Assembly: GCA_034190875.2 (NCBI GenBank)
Contig: CM067350.1
Span: 21,003,855-21,067,854, forward strand
DNA length: 64,000 bases
Reading direction: 5' to 3'
Source of the DNA: Urechis unicinctus
Taxonomy: Eukaryota > Annelida > Polychaeta > Xenopneusta > Urechidae
Part shown: piece after piece, positions 1 to 58,440 of the stretch
Numbering within the stretch: position 1 is the first letter of the stretch
Layout of the letters: the number at the start of each line of letters is the position of its first letter
Made by a program: the position numbers and the translations under genes
The notes under the pieces: generated by a model
What the model was told of the DNA's origin: nothing
What the model saw: the letters and a program-made list of their open reading frames with translations, nothing else
Database searches by the model: none

Positions 1-1577
1 GCGCGACACGACAGCGCGCGCATCATTGCTCGGACTCTAGCAGCTCAGCGGGCTGGAAGAGAGTGGTATAAGAATCTAGTCATCCGCCTGAAATTGTCTG
101 ATGAATAAGGCAAGATGTGTGCGTGAGTGAGTGGGGCTGGGGGCGAGTTGTTGGCGCGTTAGTACCACGGCTGAGACAAAACAAGAATTGCAAGCCCCGT
201 GAAAGTCAAATCCTTGTAACAACAACCAACCTCTTATGTAAATTTATTCAAATGGTTTATCCCTCGTATTGCGTGCCCCTTGAATGCAAGCCCCTTGAAT
301 GGTAAGCCCCTTAGACAAGCCCCTTGGCATGCCATAGGAATCGTCGGCCCTTATCAGATATGGTGATGAAAAATTATCGGCCTTTGCCCGAGACAGTCTT
401 GAAATCATTTGCAGTGTACTTATCTATTGTTATTGTTGATTAGTGTTCTTATGATAAATATCACCGAGTCTCTTATCATGTGTTACGTCCCGTCGTTTGG
501 GAGTCATAATGGTTGAATCATCCAATCGATCATAATGATCAAACACATTGATTTAGCAGGTGCATGGCGATTACCTTTGTGATGTCAGACCGTAACAATC
601 GCTGTCAGCCTCTCAATACACTATGGTCTAGTTATATATCGTCAATATGTGGCTAATTGAGTTTGGTTTGAAGTTGCATAATTCCAATTGAACTCTCGCC
701 ATAAAACCAGCCGCGCTTTAATGACTTGTCTGATTGGCTTATGCAGGTGTGTACGTCACTGTGTGACCTGTCATAGCTCCATCAACAAAGATCAGCCCCC
801 GGAAACTGGTACGGGGCAGGAAGCTGACCATTTGGCGTTGCTGGGCAGCAGCCTTATTAAGCCACCACCTGTTGCTCTGTCGCACGTGTATAGGAAACTC
901 ATCAAGCGGCAGCAGCTGAGATGGGGATGTTGGGTAATGTTTAGGTCCGCATTATATCACTCTAATTCGCCCTCTGTTCGCTTTGCCGAATATAAAGCGA
1001 TTTTAATTACTTGACTTCATTAACCACACGAGGTATCCTATTCATCACGTTTTGGGGTTATTGTGATGTAGTTGGGTTTAATCACTTGTTGCTTTAACGA
1101 AGCATTTTTCTGCCGATTTCATGTACCTCTTATTTTGTTTTCATTTGTGTGTAGCAGCTGAGAGGACTCAATTGTAATCATTTCTTCGCGCAAGGAATAC
1201 CATCTAATTAATTTAGAAAAATATGCAGATAAGTAGCGACCGTGTCGAGTAACTGCGCGTGCGCAATTCCATCATTTTCTGGTATTACCGCTCAAACACG
1301 TTTTCAGCTTGCCATGCCATATTTTGCTTAGAATTAACATCCCATCAAACATAATGAATTAGACAATTGCCTTCAAAATAGACGGTTGGACGGACTCAAT
1401 TTCAGAGGTATCCGTAGGAATCGGTCAAAGAATTTTTTCACAGCGGATTTTAGATGCAATGCACCATTTAATTAATCAATGAATCATTTGTATATTTAGA
1501 CGGGCTTATAAAATCTGTGATTGCTGCTGTAAAGTATCATTCCTTGTCGGTCAGAAAACTAGATTTATATAAATATG

Positions 1578-1578
<1 letters not shown>
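1..1578. other. Non-coding, nothing recognised
   Basis: No exon with good splice borders, no RNA gene and no clear repeat apart from three CCCCTTGAATG/CCCCTTGACA-like copies near 278-325. Confidence 0.5.
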
Positions 1579-1990
<412 letters not shown>

Positions 1991-1999
1991 GTGTGTGTG

Positions 2000-3420
2000 T
2001 GTGTGTGTCGGTGTCTGTGTGCTTGAGTGAGTGCGAGGGCTCTGCAAGTATTAGGCCATTTATATGAGTGGGGGTATTTCTTTCTACTGTCTCATCTCGT
2101 CCGATGTAGTTATCATGGGCTCTGTACAAATACAAAACAGGGCCCGGACAGATTACTGTAGCTAGTGCAGCGCTCATGTCCCGTTTCGTCATCTCCCTTC
2201 ACTGCACATCAGGTCATCCTCTACTGCTGTGGACCGCCTCTTATCAGCTCCTCTCTTCATTTCATTTCACTTCTCTCAGACTGCCTTGCCTGTGTTGGCT
2301 TGCCCTCTACCTAGCCGGGCTACCCGACACATCTAATGGGAGCAGCGAGGCGCCCATGTCGCTGTCCCCACCAGTAAATGTACCGCCTTATCACTGAAGG
2401 CTATGGCAACCTCCAAGCCTCACTCGTTATGCGCGGCGTGCATTTGTCATTAGGGCGATCTCTCTGTATGCCTCGTCGCGTTCTTGATGTCCATGCTAGC
2501 TTTCGTGAGCGGGGTGTGGGATGCCAGGACGCCTGGATGCCCATATCGTCCCCTCTACGAACGAGACAGCTGCACCAGGCATTGGTGTGTAAGTCGCAAT
2601 GCTATGTATTTACCCCCCCCCACCCCACACACACACACACTCCCCACACCACACCAAACCTGGCCTCTTCTTGTAAGCGGTCAGAAAGAATCGAATCATT
2701 CAACCAGGTGACAAAGAGATGATACCCAAAAAGCCTCGTCCGTAGGGAAGGTATGACATGACCAACACGTCACACGGCTTGACAACACCTCCTAATACTA
2801 CTGCCTTGATAATACCGAAAACATTCTCAGAGAATGCCTGGTTTAGGTTTTGTTCGATGCAATCCTATGAATGATGAATGGGTTGAGAGTGGTGTGGTGT
2901 GGAAGGGGGAGTCAGCATCATGAATGTTGCAGCAGCTGACACGCTGCGTAATTGAACATACCCTAGGCTCTCAGAAACACTCCCCGTCTCGTGGCTTACA
3001 CCTCTTCCGATTTCCTAACAACACTGCAACACAGCACAGGGGAGGCTTAGGTTGACACATAGGGGAAAAAATATCAAATTTCCTGTCTCTGTAGCAGGAA
3101 TCCCTCGGGGATCTACACTTGCGTACATAGTACCATGTTAGGATATCATCTACATATAAACGCCCGGATGTCACCAGGGCCTCGATGAGATATCTCAATT
3201 AATTATCGCCTCACAAAGGACGCCAGTTTTATGTCGACAGGGTTGATGAAACTGTACGCTTGATTGTCCACCGCCTCCATCAATCCAATCTAGGCTGGCT
3301 AGAGTAACCCGAGTGGGAGCAATATGTGGAAGCAAATTGTGTTAGACTGAAAACAAGAATGGCTCGCTTGTTATGGTGTGAATACTGGAGGTAGATGGCT
3401 GCGCGATAAACCAAATTTAA
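2000..3420. other. Non-coding, nothing recognised
   Basis: Open frames here are short and show no domain. A small C-rich/CA tract lies at 2612-2660. Confidence 0.45.
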
Positions 3421-3424
3421 TGGG

Positions 3425-4075
3425 CTCTTTCTCACTCCTGCGAGCGCCCTCACTCCTTCGGAAACGACCGCCCTCTTTTTCTCACTCGTGAGATAAGCCT
3501 CTCTCCCTCTCTCGCGAGATCGCCCTATCTCTCTCTCACGCGTAAGATCACCCTCTTTTTCTCTCACTTGCGATATCGCCCTTCTCGCTATCTCACGTGG
3601 GATTGCCCTCCCTCTCGCACTGGTAAGATCGCCCCTCTCTCTCACACTCATGAGATCGCCCCTCTCTATCATTAGTGAGATCACTCTCCCTCGATCTTAC
3701 TTGTGAGAATAATCTCTGCCACTAGTAAGATCACCTCATCTCTCTCACTCGTGAGATCGCCCCTCTCTCTCACTCGTGAGATCGCCCCTCTCTCTCACTC
3801 CTGAGATCGCCCCTCTCTCACACTCCTGAGATCGCCCCTCTCTCTCACTCGTGAGATCGCCCATCTCTCTCACTAGTAAGATCACATTCTCTCACACACT
3901 CGTGAGATCGCCCCTCTCTCTCACTAGTGAGATCACATTCTCTCACACACTCGTGAGATCGCCCATCTCTCTCACTAGTGAGATCACATTCTCTCACACA
4001 CTCGTGAGATCGCCCATCTCTCTCACTAGTGAGATCACATTCTCTCACACACTCGTGAGATCGCCCCTTGCTCTC
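3425..4075. repeat. Minisatellite of about 25 bp with palindromic cores and a 51-bp higher order
   Basis: Units read CTCACTCGTGAGATCGCCCC or CTCACTAGTGAGATCACATT. From 3860 to 4060 two unit types alternate to give a 51-bp repeat (four copies); before that the 25-bp units are more varied. Each unit contains a perfect 12-bp palindrome such as CTCACTAGTGAG. Confidence 0.92.
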
Positions 4076-4080
4076 AATAA

Positions 4081-6546
4081 TAAGATGGCCCTATTGATCT
4101 CTATCGTGGGATCGCCTTCTCTCGTTGACCCACGTGATCGTCCTGTATCAACTATATCGCTCGCCACCTGTTTGTTGTTGTCTTCTAGGTATATGATAAC
4201 TTCCGAAATCACAGTTTGGCACAGATATTGTCTGCATAATCTGTTGTTTAATTAGTGTGTACCGATAACTCCTCTGCTGCTGTGTCAGGATTGACCGATT
4301 CGCCAGACAACAGATTCCGTATTAATCTGATAGCCACAACATACCACAACACAGGGCAATCGTAAATGAAATATACCGCAAGAATATATTCATTTATGAG
4401 GAAGCAATCAACTGTCGCGTCTGTATCGCGCGCGTCTTAATGAAGTCGAGCGGGTTCCCTGGCAGCCCAGGTGATTGAATTAGCGCTTGCAACGAAACAT
4501 CTCTCATTAGCAACCAACACGCCTTTCTCTATATGACCCCCGCCTTTTTTTAATCATTCCATCTCGTGAGCTAACCCAACACCCTTATCCCCACACCCCC
4601 TTCCCAACTCCATCCCTTTCCCCAGCCCCCCCCCCCCCCCCCCCCCCCTCCTCGTGTCTTGGTACCCCTGATTTCACGCGCTGTTCATCTCAGTCGGATA
4701 TACCTGACATTTAAAGTCCCCCGCACCTGTCAGATTATGCAGCCAGACGATTATTTTACTTTGTTAAACAAGCGCAGTGTTTATCTGTCTAAACCATGGC
4801 TGACCTTATGCAGTTTAACGAGTCCACGAGGATTAGCCGAGAGTACGATGCAATTAAATGTCTATCTATGTTTTTATGGCCACCTTAACCGCGTTGTTGA
4901 ACATTGGAAGAGCTGGGGTGTAAATAACATCTCGCTGAACGATCGGCAAGCAATGAATTCCTACCGCTCTGATCCTGACAGGCGCACGACAGTTTCGGAA
5001 GCGGTGAATCTCCCCCGTCACCTCACGCCACCTTCACCACGAGCCTCAGTCCCCCCCCCCCCCAACCCCCCCACCCCCCCACCCCCTTGTTGACCACCCA
5101 GTGGTCGCCGTTTCTATGTGAGACAGGAACAATGTTTCTCACAGCGTCATCCCATTCCCCAGTTACCAATGCCTCACTTAAGCTTTCCCGAGGATGGGAA
5201 GAACATGAAAGATAATACAAATCCGGCTCTAGCTCGCAGAGGACCTCGTAAATGTGCTGTTGTGCGTAATACAGTAAGCCCCCTACATCGACGACTGAAG
5301 TGCCGTATAATTAGGTTGCCATGGTATTCAGCTAGAGACAAGTTAATTCATGTCTTGTTTGTAGGAGATATTATTGCAGGCGAGGATTGGTCGCTAATGA
5401 GACAGCAAGACAGGACGGCAACATTAATGAGGTTTTCAATGAAGACTTGGTGTAAGTAAATAGAGGCAACTTTAGGGTATGTTGTAACATGACGTGATAT
5501 ACAACTGATACGTTATGGCTTACCAGTAGTTTGAATCAGAACTGCAAATTTTACCGATTTGATCATTAATTGCTTTGCTGAGGAATGTCATATTTGGTCT
5601 GCCGGAAATGTGTTTAGACAAAGATTGTTTTTAATTGTGTCACTTCTCACCAGCGCGAGGGTCAAAACATATCCCCCTTATAATATTTTCTATTTACTGG
5701 CCGCTCGATAATTACCGACTGGTCGAGAAGTTAGCAGCTTGTCGGGACGTTCAAGGAAATGACTTCCAACTTGGGCGATCAAGATCCCAGAAGCAAGTCG
5801 GAAGTGGCTTGACATGTTGCTCCATTAGGAGATCCGGTTGGTGGACAGGGTACAAGGGGAAAAGACGGAGACTCAATGTTGAGGCTCTCATCACGAGTGA
5901 TACAGCATGCCCTGTCAGTGACGCGCCATTGAATCATCGAAGACCGCAGGAGAATCCACGATTTGCGCCCCCTAACGGACAGGAGCATCAATTTGAGGTG
6001 TCAAGAGGGTGAGGGGGTGCGTGGCGCGGCCTAGCGGTGAATCAGGTGCGCAAGTCGTCGTCATCTGTTGGCAGCGCCCACTTCATACCCCCGGGCTGAG
6101 CCACACGGCACGCTCTCACCGTCAGCGCGCGCTAATAGCGATTCATCTTCATACAGCGGATCGAATATCTCGAATGCTTCATTCAATCGAAACCTACGCT
6201 TGATCTCCGGAAGGATCAATTTATGGTGAAAATAAGACGTTTATGGCAGACCTGGAATAGGCGTAAGTTGACAAAAGGACCGGGTTATGGAATACTCTGC
6301 TAAACGCTAAGGTGATAGGATCTTGAAGGGAATGCTGGAATTAATTTGATCGGCCAAAAATACTTATTGGACTGAGATCGTGAAAGGATAACACGTCAAG
6401 TGGGGTGCAAAATACTCAACTCGCCAGGAAGGCGTGGATTGCATCAGAGAGGGGATGAATTGTTTATATTGAGGAAATTCAACACCGGATCAAAGCTCGT
6501 GTATTTTTGGAGTTATATCGACAGTGCCAACAACGGTGAGACCACT
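4081..6546. other. Non-coding, poly(C) tracts only
   Basis: Poly(C) at 4626-4648 and C-rich stretch at 5049-5085. Frames at 4659-5093 and 5635-6012 have no recognisable domain or splice context. Confidence 0.45.
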
Positions 6547-16600
<10,054 letters not shown>

Positions 16601-17474
16601 TCAACCCAGTGACGCTTGTTGAAATTGACCAGTCCGTTTGTGCTCCGCGGGATAGTTGTCAATATTTTACGCCAGTCTTAACGCACTTTATTACTCGCGG
16701 AATATGGATTATTCAGTGGAAATATTCCACGAGAGATCGTCAGATTTTATATCTGAAAACCTGTCCTATATGGAATGATTCTGCCGGGGTGTGTCAACCA
16801 AGAACTGTCTAATAATGAACTACTTCGTCTTCTTCGTTTTCATCTGTGTTGTTGCGTTCGTCGAACGGACAATGTTGTGATTTTGGATTGTATGAAGTTT
16901 TTGTGAGTGGATTGCATCATGTTAGTCTGCTGTGAGCATTTATTATAATGTAATTTTCACTTTGTGATGTGGTGGATTTCTCTATTTACGGATATATTAT
17001 CCTGTGTGCGGCGCTATGAAAGATCTAATCTCGAACTAGAGGGAAAAGCTGAGGCACTCTGAAAGTTGATTTCTGATTTGTGTCTAGCCCAGTTTAATCC
17101 ACCACTATGTCGCTATCACTGATAGGGAAATCTATTATTTTACTTCTTTACTTTAGTTGATCTTTTAGAGTTGTTGAACCTCATCACTGACACTCTGAAA
17201 ATTTTCTTTGTTGCTACCGTTGCAATGCGGTGGTGGGCGATAATGCGATTGTTGTGAGAAGCGATATCTTGATGCCAGATTACGAACGTAAGCGCACCAC
17301 GTTATGATTCACCTAGCAATCTACGATTGAGACAAACGCATCAGTGAACGTTTAATCTGTCGATATGGGAAAGAACCAGAGCGCTTATTCCATTTTTGTT
17401 CATATAATATGTGACACTGATTTATAATGCAGTAAAACATTGAATGCGAGGCTTACACTTGCGACTCATAGGGC

Positions 17475-17480
17475 AATAAA
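17475..17480 (+). terminator. Possible polyadenylation signal of gene A
   Basis: AATAAA, the first canonical signal noticed downstream of the gene A stop codon (about 870 bases away). Use is not proven; a variant hexamer nearer the stop is equally possible. Confidence 0.25.
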
Positions 17481-17819
17481 CGTGGGCTAGCTAGAAGCCT
17501 ACGTCATGAACTCAAGGAATATAGTGAAAATAGAAAAGATGAATTTCATTCACTTAAATTCAACCTTCAGTAAGTGGCATAAGAGAAGTTGGCAACAATA
17601 ACGTTCATTTACGGGTTCATCCGCTATCATTAGATACAATTCGGTGATGTCAACATGCGTATGATATTCTCTGCTATGTCCTCAACTACGACATCATAAC
17701 GAGAGCAAAACTGTGTCCTTTACTGAACATCTTCAGCAGTCATCGAGTGACAGCCGAGAAAGCATCTCCTTCAGCAGTCATCGCGTGACAGCCGTGAAAA
17801 CATTTAGAATGTGGGAATC

Positions 17820-20040
17820 GAAAGAACAAATGAACACCTGGATTACATGGAAAGCTAGAATACATGGAAAGCTGGAGAATATTTGGAACCCAGAGATCAA
17901 GGGATCCTAAAGAATATTAGGAACATTGAGCTATCTACGCTCTTTGACAGCCCAGCTCAGTATAGGGAGAAGAAGAAGAAGAATAGTAGAGAACATTTGG
18001 AGCCCAGAGTATATTGAAACCTAACGAATATGTTAAACCCAGAGTACATGGAAACCTAGAGAATATTGAGAACCCATAGTACAGGGAAATCCAGAGAGCA
18101 TGTGGAACCAAGTGTATATGGAGACCTACAGCACATGGAAACCTCTAGAATATTAGGTACCTAGGGTTCATGGAAACCTGCAGAATATTGGGGACCCAGA
18201 GTACATAGACATATGTGGAACCCAGACTGAGTATATGGAAACCTAGAGAACTTTACGAACCCAGAGTACATGGTAACCTAGAGAATATTGGAAACCCAGA
18301 GTACATGGGAACCTAGAAAATATTGGAAACCCAGAGTAAATGGGAACCTAGAAAATATTGGAAACCCAGAGTACATGGAAACCTAGAGAATATTGGAAAC
18401 CCAGAGTACATGGGTACCTAGAGAATATTGGAAACCCAGAGTACATGGAAACCTAGAGAATATTGGAAACCCAGAGTACATGGAAACCTACAGAATATTG
18501 AAAACCAAGAGTACATGGAAACCTAGAGAATATTAGGAACACAGAGTACATGGAAACCTAGAGAATATTGGGAACACAGACTGCATGGAATCTTACGGGT
18601 TCATCCTCTGTCATAAAATACGATTCAGCGAGGTCATCTTGCGTTTGGTTTTCTTCGGCATGTCCTCATTTTCACAATTCAGTAAACTTTAACTACGACA
18701 TGACGCTCATCATAACGGGATCAGCATCTCCATCAGGAGTAAATCTTTAGAATGTGTGAATCAAAAGAATAAATGGAGTAAATGAAAAGCTAGAATACAT
18801 GGAATCCTACAGAATACTGGGGACCCACAGTACATGGAAACCTACAGAATACTGGGGACCCAGAGTAAATGGAAACCTACAGAATATTGGTGACCCAGAG
18901 TACATGGAAACCTACAGAATATTAGGGACCCAGAGAACATGGAAACCTACAGAATATTGGTGACCCAGAGTACATGGAAACCTACAGAATATTGGGAACC
19001 AAGAGTACATGGAAACCTACAGAATATTGGTGACCCATATTACATGAAAACCTACAAAATGTTGGTGACCCAGAGTAAATGGAAACCTACAGAATAGTGG
19101 GAACCAAGAGTACATGGAATCCTACAGAATATTGGTGACCCAGAATACATGGAAACCTACAGAATATTGGGAACCAAGAGTACATGGAAACCTACAGAAT
19201 ATTGGTGACCCAGAGTAAATCGAAACCTACAGAATATTGGTGACCAAGAGTACATGGAAACCTACAGAATGTTGGTGACACAGAGTACATGGAAACCTAC
19301 AGAATATTGGGGACCCATATAACATGGAAACCTACAGAATATTGGTTACCCAGAGTACATGGAAACCTACAGAATATTGGGGACCCAGAGTATATGGAAA
19401 CCTACAGAATATTGGTGACACAGAATACATGGAAACCTACAGAATATTGGGAACCAAGAATACATGGAAACCTACAGAATATTGGTGACCCAGAGTAAAT
19501 AGAAACCTACAGAATATTGGGAACCCAGAGTACATGGAAACCTACAGAATGTTGGTGACACAGAGTACATGGAAACCTACAGAATATTGGGGACCCATAT
19601 AACATGGAAACCTACAGAATATTGGTTACCCAGAGTACATGGAAACCTACAGAATATTGGGGACCCAGAGTATATGGAAACCTACAGAATATTGGTGACA
19701 CAGAATACATGGAAACCTACAGAATATTGGGAACCAAGAGTACATGGAATCCTACAGAATATTGGTGACCCAGAATACATGGAAACCTACAGAATATTGG
19801 GAACCAAGAGTACATGGAATCCTACAGAATATTGTGAACCAAGAGTACATGGAAACCTACAGAATGTTGGTGACCCAGAGTACATGGAAATCTAGAGAAT
19901 ATTTGAAACCAACAGTACCTGGAAACCTAGGTAATATTGGGAACCAAGAGTACATGGAAACCTACAGAATATTTAGGACCCTGAGTACATGGAAACCTAG
20001 AGAATATTAGGAACCAAGAGTACATGGAAGCCGAGAGAAC
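17820..20040. repeat. 35-bp minisatellite, two blocks, with higher-order structure
   Basis: Unit GGAAACCTACAGAATATTGG plus TGACCCAGAGTACAT. Block 1 is at about 17990-18590, block 2 at 18790-20040, separated by unique DNA that itself is a diverged copy of the DNA before block 1 (17612-17880 against 18594-18810). Within block 2 a 280-bp (8-unit) segment is repeated (19261 onward and 19541 onward). Confidence 0.95.
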
Positions 20041-53477
<33,437 letters not shown>

Positions 53478-53929
53478 GCAGTTTGTACAAACTCACCTAG
53501 AAAGGCGTTATTGAAATCAAATTGTATTTCTTATGTTGTCTTGGTGGGGTAACTTATTGATGTTTGCCTATTAAAATGGTTTATTTATCTCACTGGAAAT
53601 CACACTATCGAAATGGTTTATCTATTTCCCTGGAGTTCTGAAACTTAAAATGCCGTGTTCTTGTTATTGATGTATTCTGTGTTACAAGTTGTTATATAGT
53701 AGTACAGTTGTTATTTTTACGTCATAACGCCCTGACCGTTTAGCCTTGACATTCATAACGTTCTCTGTTGTTCATCGTGTTGTGAAGCTGTTTGTTCTAC
53801 ACAGAATTGATATCGGAGCGTATTGTTGGTTAGTCATGCTCCAATACACTGCACTGCAGTCGTACGCCATTCAAATACATAAGGTCTACTCAGCATCTGT
53901 CGCCCTATAACATTTTATTATTTTGAGAT

Positions 53930-54260
53930 TTTGCAATAATAGCCCACTTTTGAAGTGGTGAAACATTTTCTATGTTGTGTTACTGTGGAGTATGTACAGT
54001 AAAGAAGCATACACACACCGTACACAAACACACACAAACACACACACACACACCAAACACACACACGCACAAATACACACTGAAATTCTCCGATTTTTAT
54101 TATTTTGAGATTTTGCAATAATAGCCCACTTTTGAAGTGAAACATTTTCAATGTTGTGTTATTGTGAAGTATTTATAGTAATGAAGCACACGCACACCGA
54201 ACACAAATACACACACCAAACACACGCATACACACTAAAATTCTCCGATTTTTAAGATTG
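53930..54260. repeat. Local two-copy repeat at the end of duplication copy 1
   Basis: A unit of roughly 175-185 bp occurs twice: ATTTTGAGATTTTGCAATAA, then CCCACTTTTGAAGTG, AAACATTTTC, a CA-rich stretch, and CTGAAATTCTCCGATTTTTA. A single related unit is present at the end of copy 2 (59441-59660). Confidence 0.8.
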
Positions 54261-55958
54261 ATCCCTTGGATATAAATCATGGAACGCTTTAACATCAGCC
54301 ACCTGTTATGCCTTCTCTGATCATTGTAGCCTGGAGCTCTCTCGTTATTAGCAGAGTAGCTCGGCATCAAAGCGTTGTCATGTTCCCTTGACGATAAGAA
54401 ATCTTGAATATTTTATAAGTTTTCCAGAGAAGGAGGTGCCGGCTTTGGTTAGTAAGTGCAGAGAAATTGTTATTGAAATGCGGACAAGCTATTGCTATCC
54501 ATTTGGCGTAAGATGCTAATAAGTCGTCCTAGACTTCACTGCGTTGTGATAGAGGGAACTTCACCGTGTGGAAATGGCAAAAGATAAAAATACTAAAAGG
54601 AGTAAATTTGAACCTTGCCGTGGACTGACTGTATGTTATGTCTCCGCTCAACTGGCACCAGGCCAAAAATGCTAACGTTCCATGATAGCTGACAAATTCA
54701 TATATGTTGGTGTAAAAATCTTTATTAATTATGCTCAAAATAATGCCTGATGTGTACACACGTTTCATCTGAATTTGGTGATCTTGTTGCCGTACGCTTT
54801 CCTTCGAGGGATAATTTTCTTATCATTGAAGCCGATTCAATGGACAACTTGTTCTTACGAGCCGACGTTTGCCGGCTGATATGTCAATTGAGGCAGATGA
54901 CGTTATATAATACAATCTTACCTTATATAAAACAATCTTACCACGGAAACATTAAAAGCTAAATATATGAGCTGTCTGTCCTATCGCTTGTAGTTACTTT
55001 CTAGTACCATCAACAAGGGTTTCTCGAAGTGTGTTGTAAAAGCGACAAATTGTCGAGATTAACTGGCGTTTCAATGCTTTTGGCTATGAGGTCAAACGAC
55101 CTGCTTCAGTGACACACTGAGCCCAGCATGCAAGACTTCATCATCTAGCCACTCTCATAAAATGAAGTGTATCTCGAATAATCATGATGAATGTTCAACT
55201 GTCCGCATAGCATAATTGCGCGCGTGGACTACGGCTTCCATGCGTTGATGGTTTGGTTAGAAGCCAATACCACAGACAGACATACATATTTCTGTATACT
55301 TTCCAGAACCATGCCGAGATACAACACTTACCAATGATTCCATTCTGCAAAGAAAGCAAAGTGTCAGTGCAAATTCCACTGTTTGTAGGCCGTTTGCGGT
55401 AAATGTATCGCTATGAGCTCGTGATATGTTCAGAGGCTTACAAAGAAAATGATACAATGTCCTATTTGAAGTGCTTGCGCGCAATTGGCGAAGAAAATAT
55501 TTATTCTATTCTATGACAAATGGCCCAGTTGAGTTCGTGATGGCTCGCGTTGACACCAGATTCGGCCACTTCCTCACTTAAGTCTGTGGCAAAATTCGAG
55601 TTCTGTTTTCTGGTGAGATGTTCGAAAATATAATTGAAATATATTATTTGGGTGTGCTGTATGGCTAAAATAGGATAATGCAGTCCTACAAATCTTCTAA
55701 GAATGATAATATAAGATTATTCTCGTGGATCAAGGCAAGGTTGTGGTAACCATAACCTACGCAAAGTTGGCGTCCTCACGATAAACCACTGCCGATAGAT
55801 GACGATATGTGGAAATTCACCTGTCATATATAATACTTAACAATCAAGAAAGGATTTGATTGCCATACTTTAAGACTGACTGGAATATATGTAAGATATA
55901 TGGTAATCTAAACTCACAAATTATTAGCATCACGGCCCACTTCATTCATCGACGCGTG

Positions 55959-56312
55959 TCAGGAAGAGAGGCCTGGTAAACACCAAACATTAATTGTTTC
56001 AGAGAGAGTCCCTTTGGACGAGATAATGCCATAGCATGCTCGCGTGCAAGGTGTTTTTGTTATTGGAGAGCACTGTGTGAAAAATAATGGTGGGCAGTAC
56101 TTGGTCGACGAATATCTGGCTCTCAGGGTGATCCTATGAATGGATGTGCTATTAGTGAAGCCAAATGTAACAGAGACGCCGTAATGCAAGAAGGCGGTCT
56201 GACCCATTATGGAGGCAGTGCGAAGATCGGAAACATATATCACCAATAGAATGCTTGCTGAGCCCCAGGCTGCTAATCGCAATATGGCCTGTGCCGTTTT
56301 TGCTGCATCCAA
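55959..56312 (-). other. Minus-strand open frame of 117 codons in duplication copy 2
   Basis: An ATG-started frame with a hydrophobic N-terminal segment (AILRLAAWGSASILLVIYV) and several cysteines. The matching frame in copy 1 (49846-50094 and upstream) is broken by a small indel near 50115, so only 82 codons remain from an internal ATG. No family recognised. It lies in an intron of gene B on the opposite strand and may simply be chance. Confidence 0.15.
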
Positions 56313-58028
56313 TTATTAATAGTTGTTAATATAAATTGATACAGGTTAGGTATATAAGGCATACCCAAATTTTAAACATGAGACCATGGCCCTCTTCACG
56401 AACGGTTTTAGCATTGAAATTCATAAACAATAGATGTTTTAGCTGATTTTGTGATAAAGACAAATCTATAGTGTCAGCTGTTTTATTTGAAAATAAGTGG
56501 AATAGATTGCACTGGAAATGTGAGTTGGACATTACGAATATGAACCCTCGACATCTCAGCAATAGAAATTGCCCAATTTTCCTCTTTTTTAGGCAATTGC
56601 TAAAGATAAATGAGGAATTTTCTCATAGCCAAAGCAAACTGTCAACGCCCGAAAGCCATAGTGTGTGCGGTCCTGCATGATACTAGCAGGATTTCGCACG
56701 GAGACGCGTAATCTAATCTGCGCACTATACTGGCGAGATGAACTTGAGTTGACATCGTGGCGTCCTTTATCGTCCTTATCAGCGATGTTGGACGGCACAA
56801 CGACGCCAGCAACCCCCTCAAGAACTAAACGGGAGACAGGTGTACCACTTTATCTCGGTAATCGCATCCTTAATGAAGATGCAGACTACAGAGTCGCCAT
56901 ATCTACCTGTGGTCTGCCATATGATGCCTTGCATCGATTGCTAGTCATGTTATAACTTGGTCTTTATCTGCTGCCATGGCGTCACATTGGCTGAGCTGAC
57001 AACAATGTGCAACCATGCTTTCATCCAAATGACATTTATATAAAAGCGACCTTATCAATGCATTGTCTGACGCATCGCTTCCACACACACTTGCTTTTAC
57101 AATACTCTTTCTTTGAAAACAGTGCCAGCGCATATCTACTAATTATTCACATAAACTGAGGAACTGTCTCTCGGTTTTTCTGCCTGGTCGTCTGGGACTA
57201 ATTGTATGAAACTTCTTCTTCTCGTAAGCTCTTGATTTCATGACAAACGATAAAATGACATGCAAAGCACCGTGGCATCATTGTTCAAAGACAGGCTTTT
57301 TCCGTTGTGACTTTACTTTTTTTTTGCGTGACACATTGTGCCTTATTTCTTGCGTCTTTGATCAACGTACCGCTGCCGCAATGGTTGTGACACATGGGGT
57401 ATTTGTCCACTGAAAGCGTTCTTATTGCAAGTACTTTATATGCAAAATAAAGTGGATAATCCACAATTTGCCATAATGTTTCTTTCTAGTGATATCCTGA
57501 TTTAATAGTAAATGAAAAGCTTTGTCAACAATAATCAATTTATTGGGTAATGAACTGAACTCGTCCATCACCGTAGACGCAAGGAGAAATGCATCTCCTT
57601 TGTCTGCTTGAACTGGTAAGAGACATCATCGGCTTCAACATCAAAGACTGTTTTTTTTTTGCAGAATTAGGAAGCTAGCAGCACTTCGCCGGACTGTTGC
57701 TATTTGTTTATGTAAAGCAACCATCCAGCCGGGTATTTTCATCTCTTGATTCCGCAAACCAACCCTTTATTACGAAACCTGGTTCTCAACACCCTGTGTT
57801 CAGGCATTGCCAGGCACCTCGCGCGATGAATGTTTCTGCTTTTACTTTTCACCATATATCTGTTTTCATTATAGTCTTATTACAAATATTACTCCATTGT
57901 AGTTTCTCTTGGCATTTAGAGCATCAAATTTTCGAAAATTATTTTCAATATCCGTAACAACATACCTCCCTGTTTACACAAATATGCAATCAAGAGGTTA
58001 ATATTTTGGTATGGTATATATGTGTTAG

Positions 58029-58202
58029 CGATTGGTTGTGCCACTCCGGCCAGACCACTTCAGGGCTGGATGGTCAGGGTGGGAGAGCACGTTGATGCAG
58101 GCTGCAATGGTACAGAGGGCGATATCTGGAGGATGCAGTGTATCAGCAATACGTGGCACATTACCGAAGGCACACCCAACCACAACTGTACAATGCCACC
58201 AA
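58029..58202 (+). CDS. Gene B exon 4, copy 2: CCP/sushi-like module
   Basis: Duplicate of 51913-52086 with the same acceptor, donor and reading frame; no difference was noticed in the encoded module. It could be spliced in place of copy 1, or be silent. Confidence 0.72.
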
Positions 58203-58248
58203 GTGCGTATTTTGTTTTTACCATAAACTGACAAAGCATGAGTATTAA

Positions 58249-58420
<172 letters not shown>

Positions 58421-58440
58421 TCTGCCCACATGCGTGTTAG

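Noticed and set aside
4659-5093. 144-codon frame ending in a Pro-rich stretch
   Set aside because: The Pro-rich part is a poly(C) tract, and the rest resembles no family.
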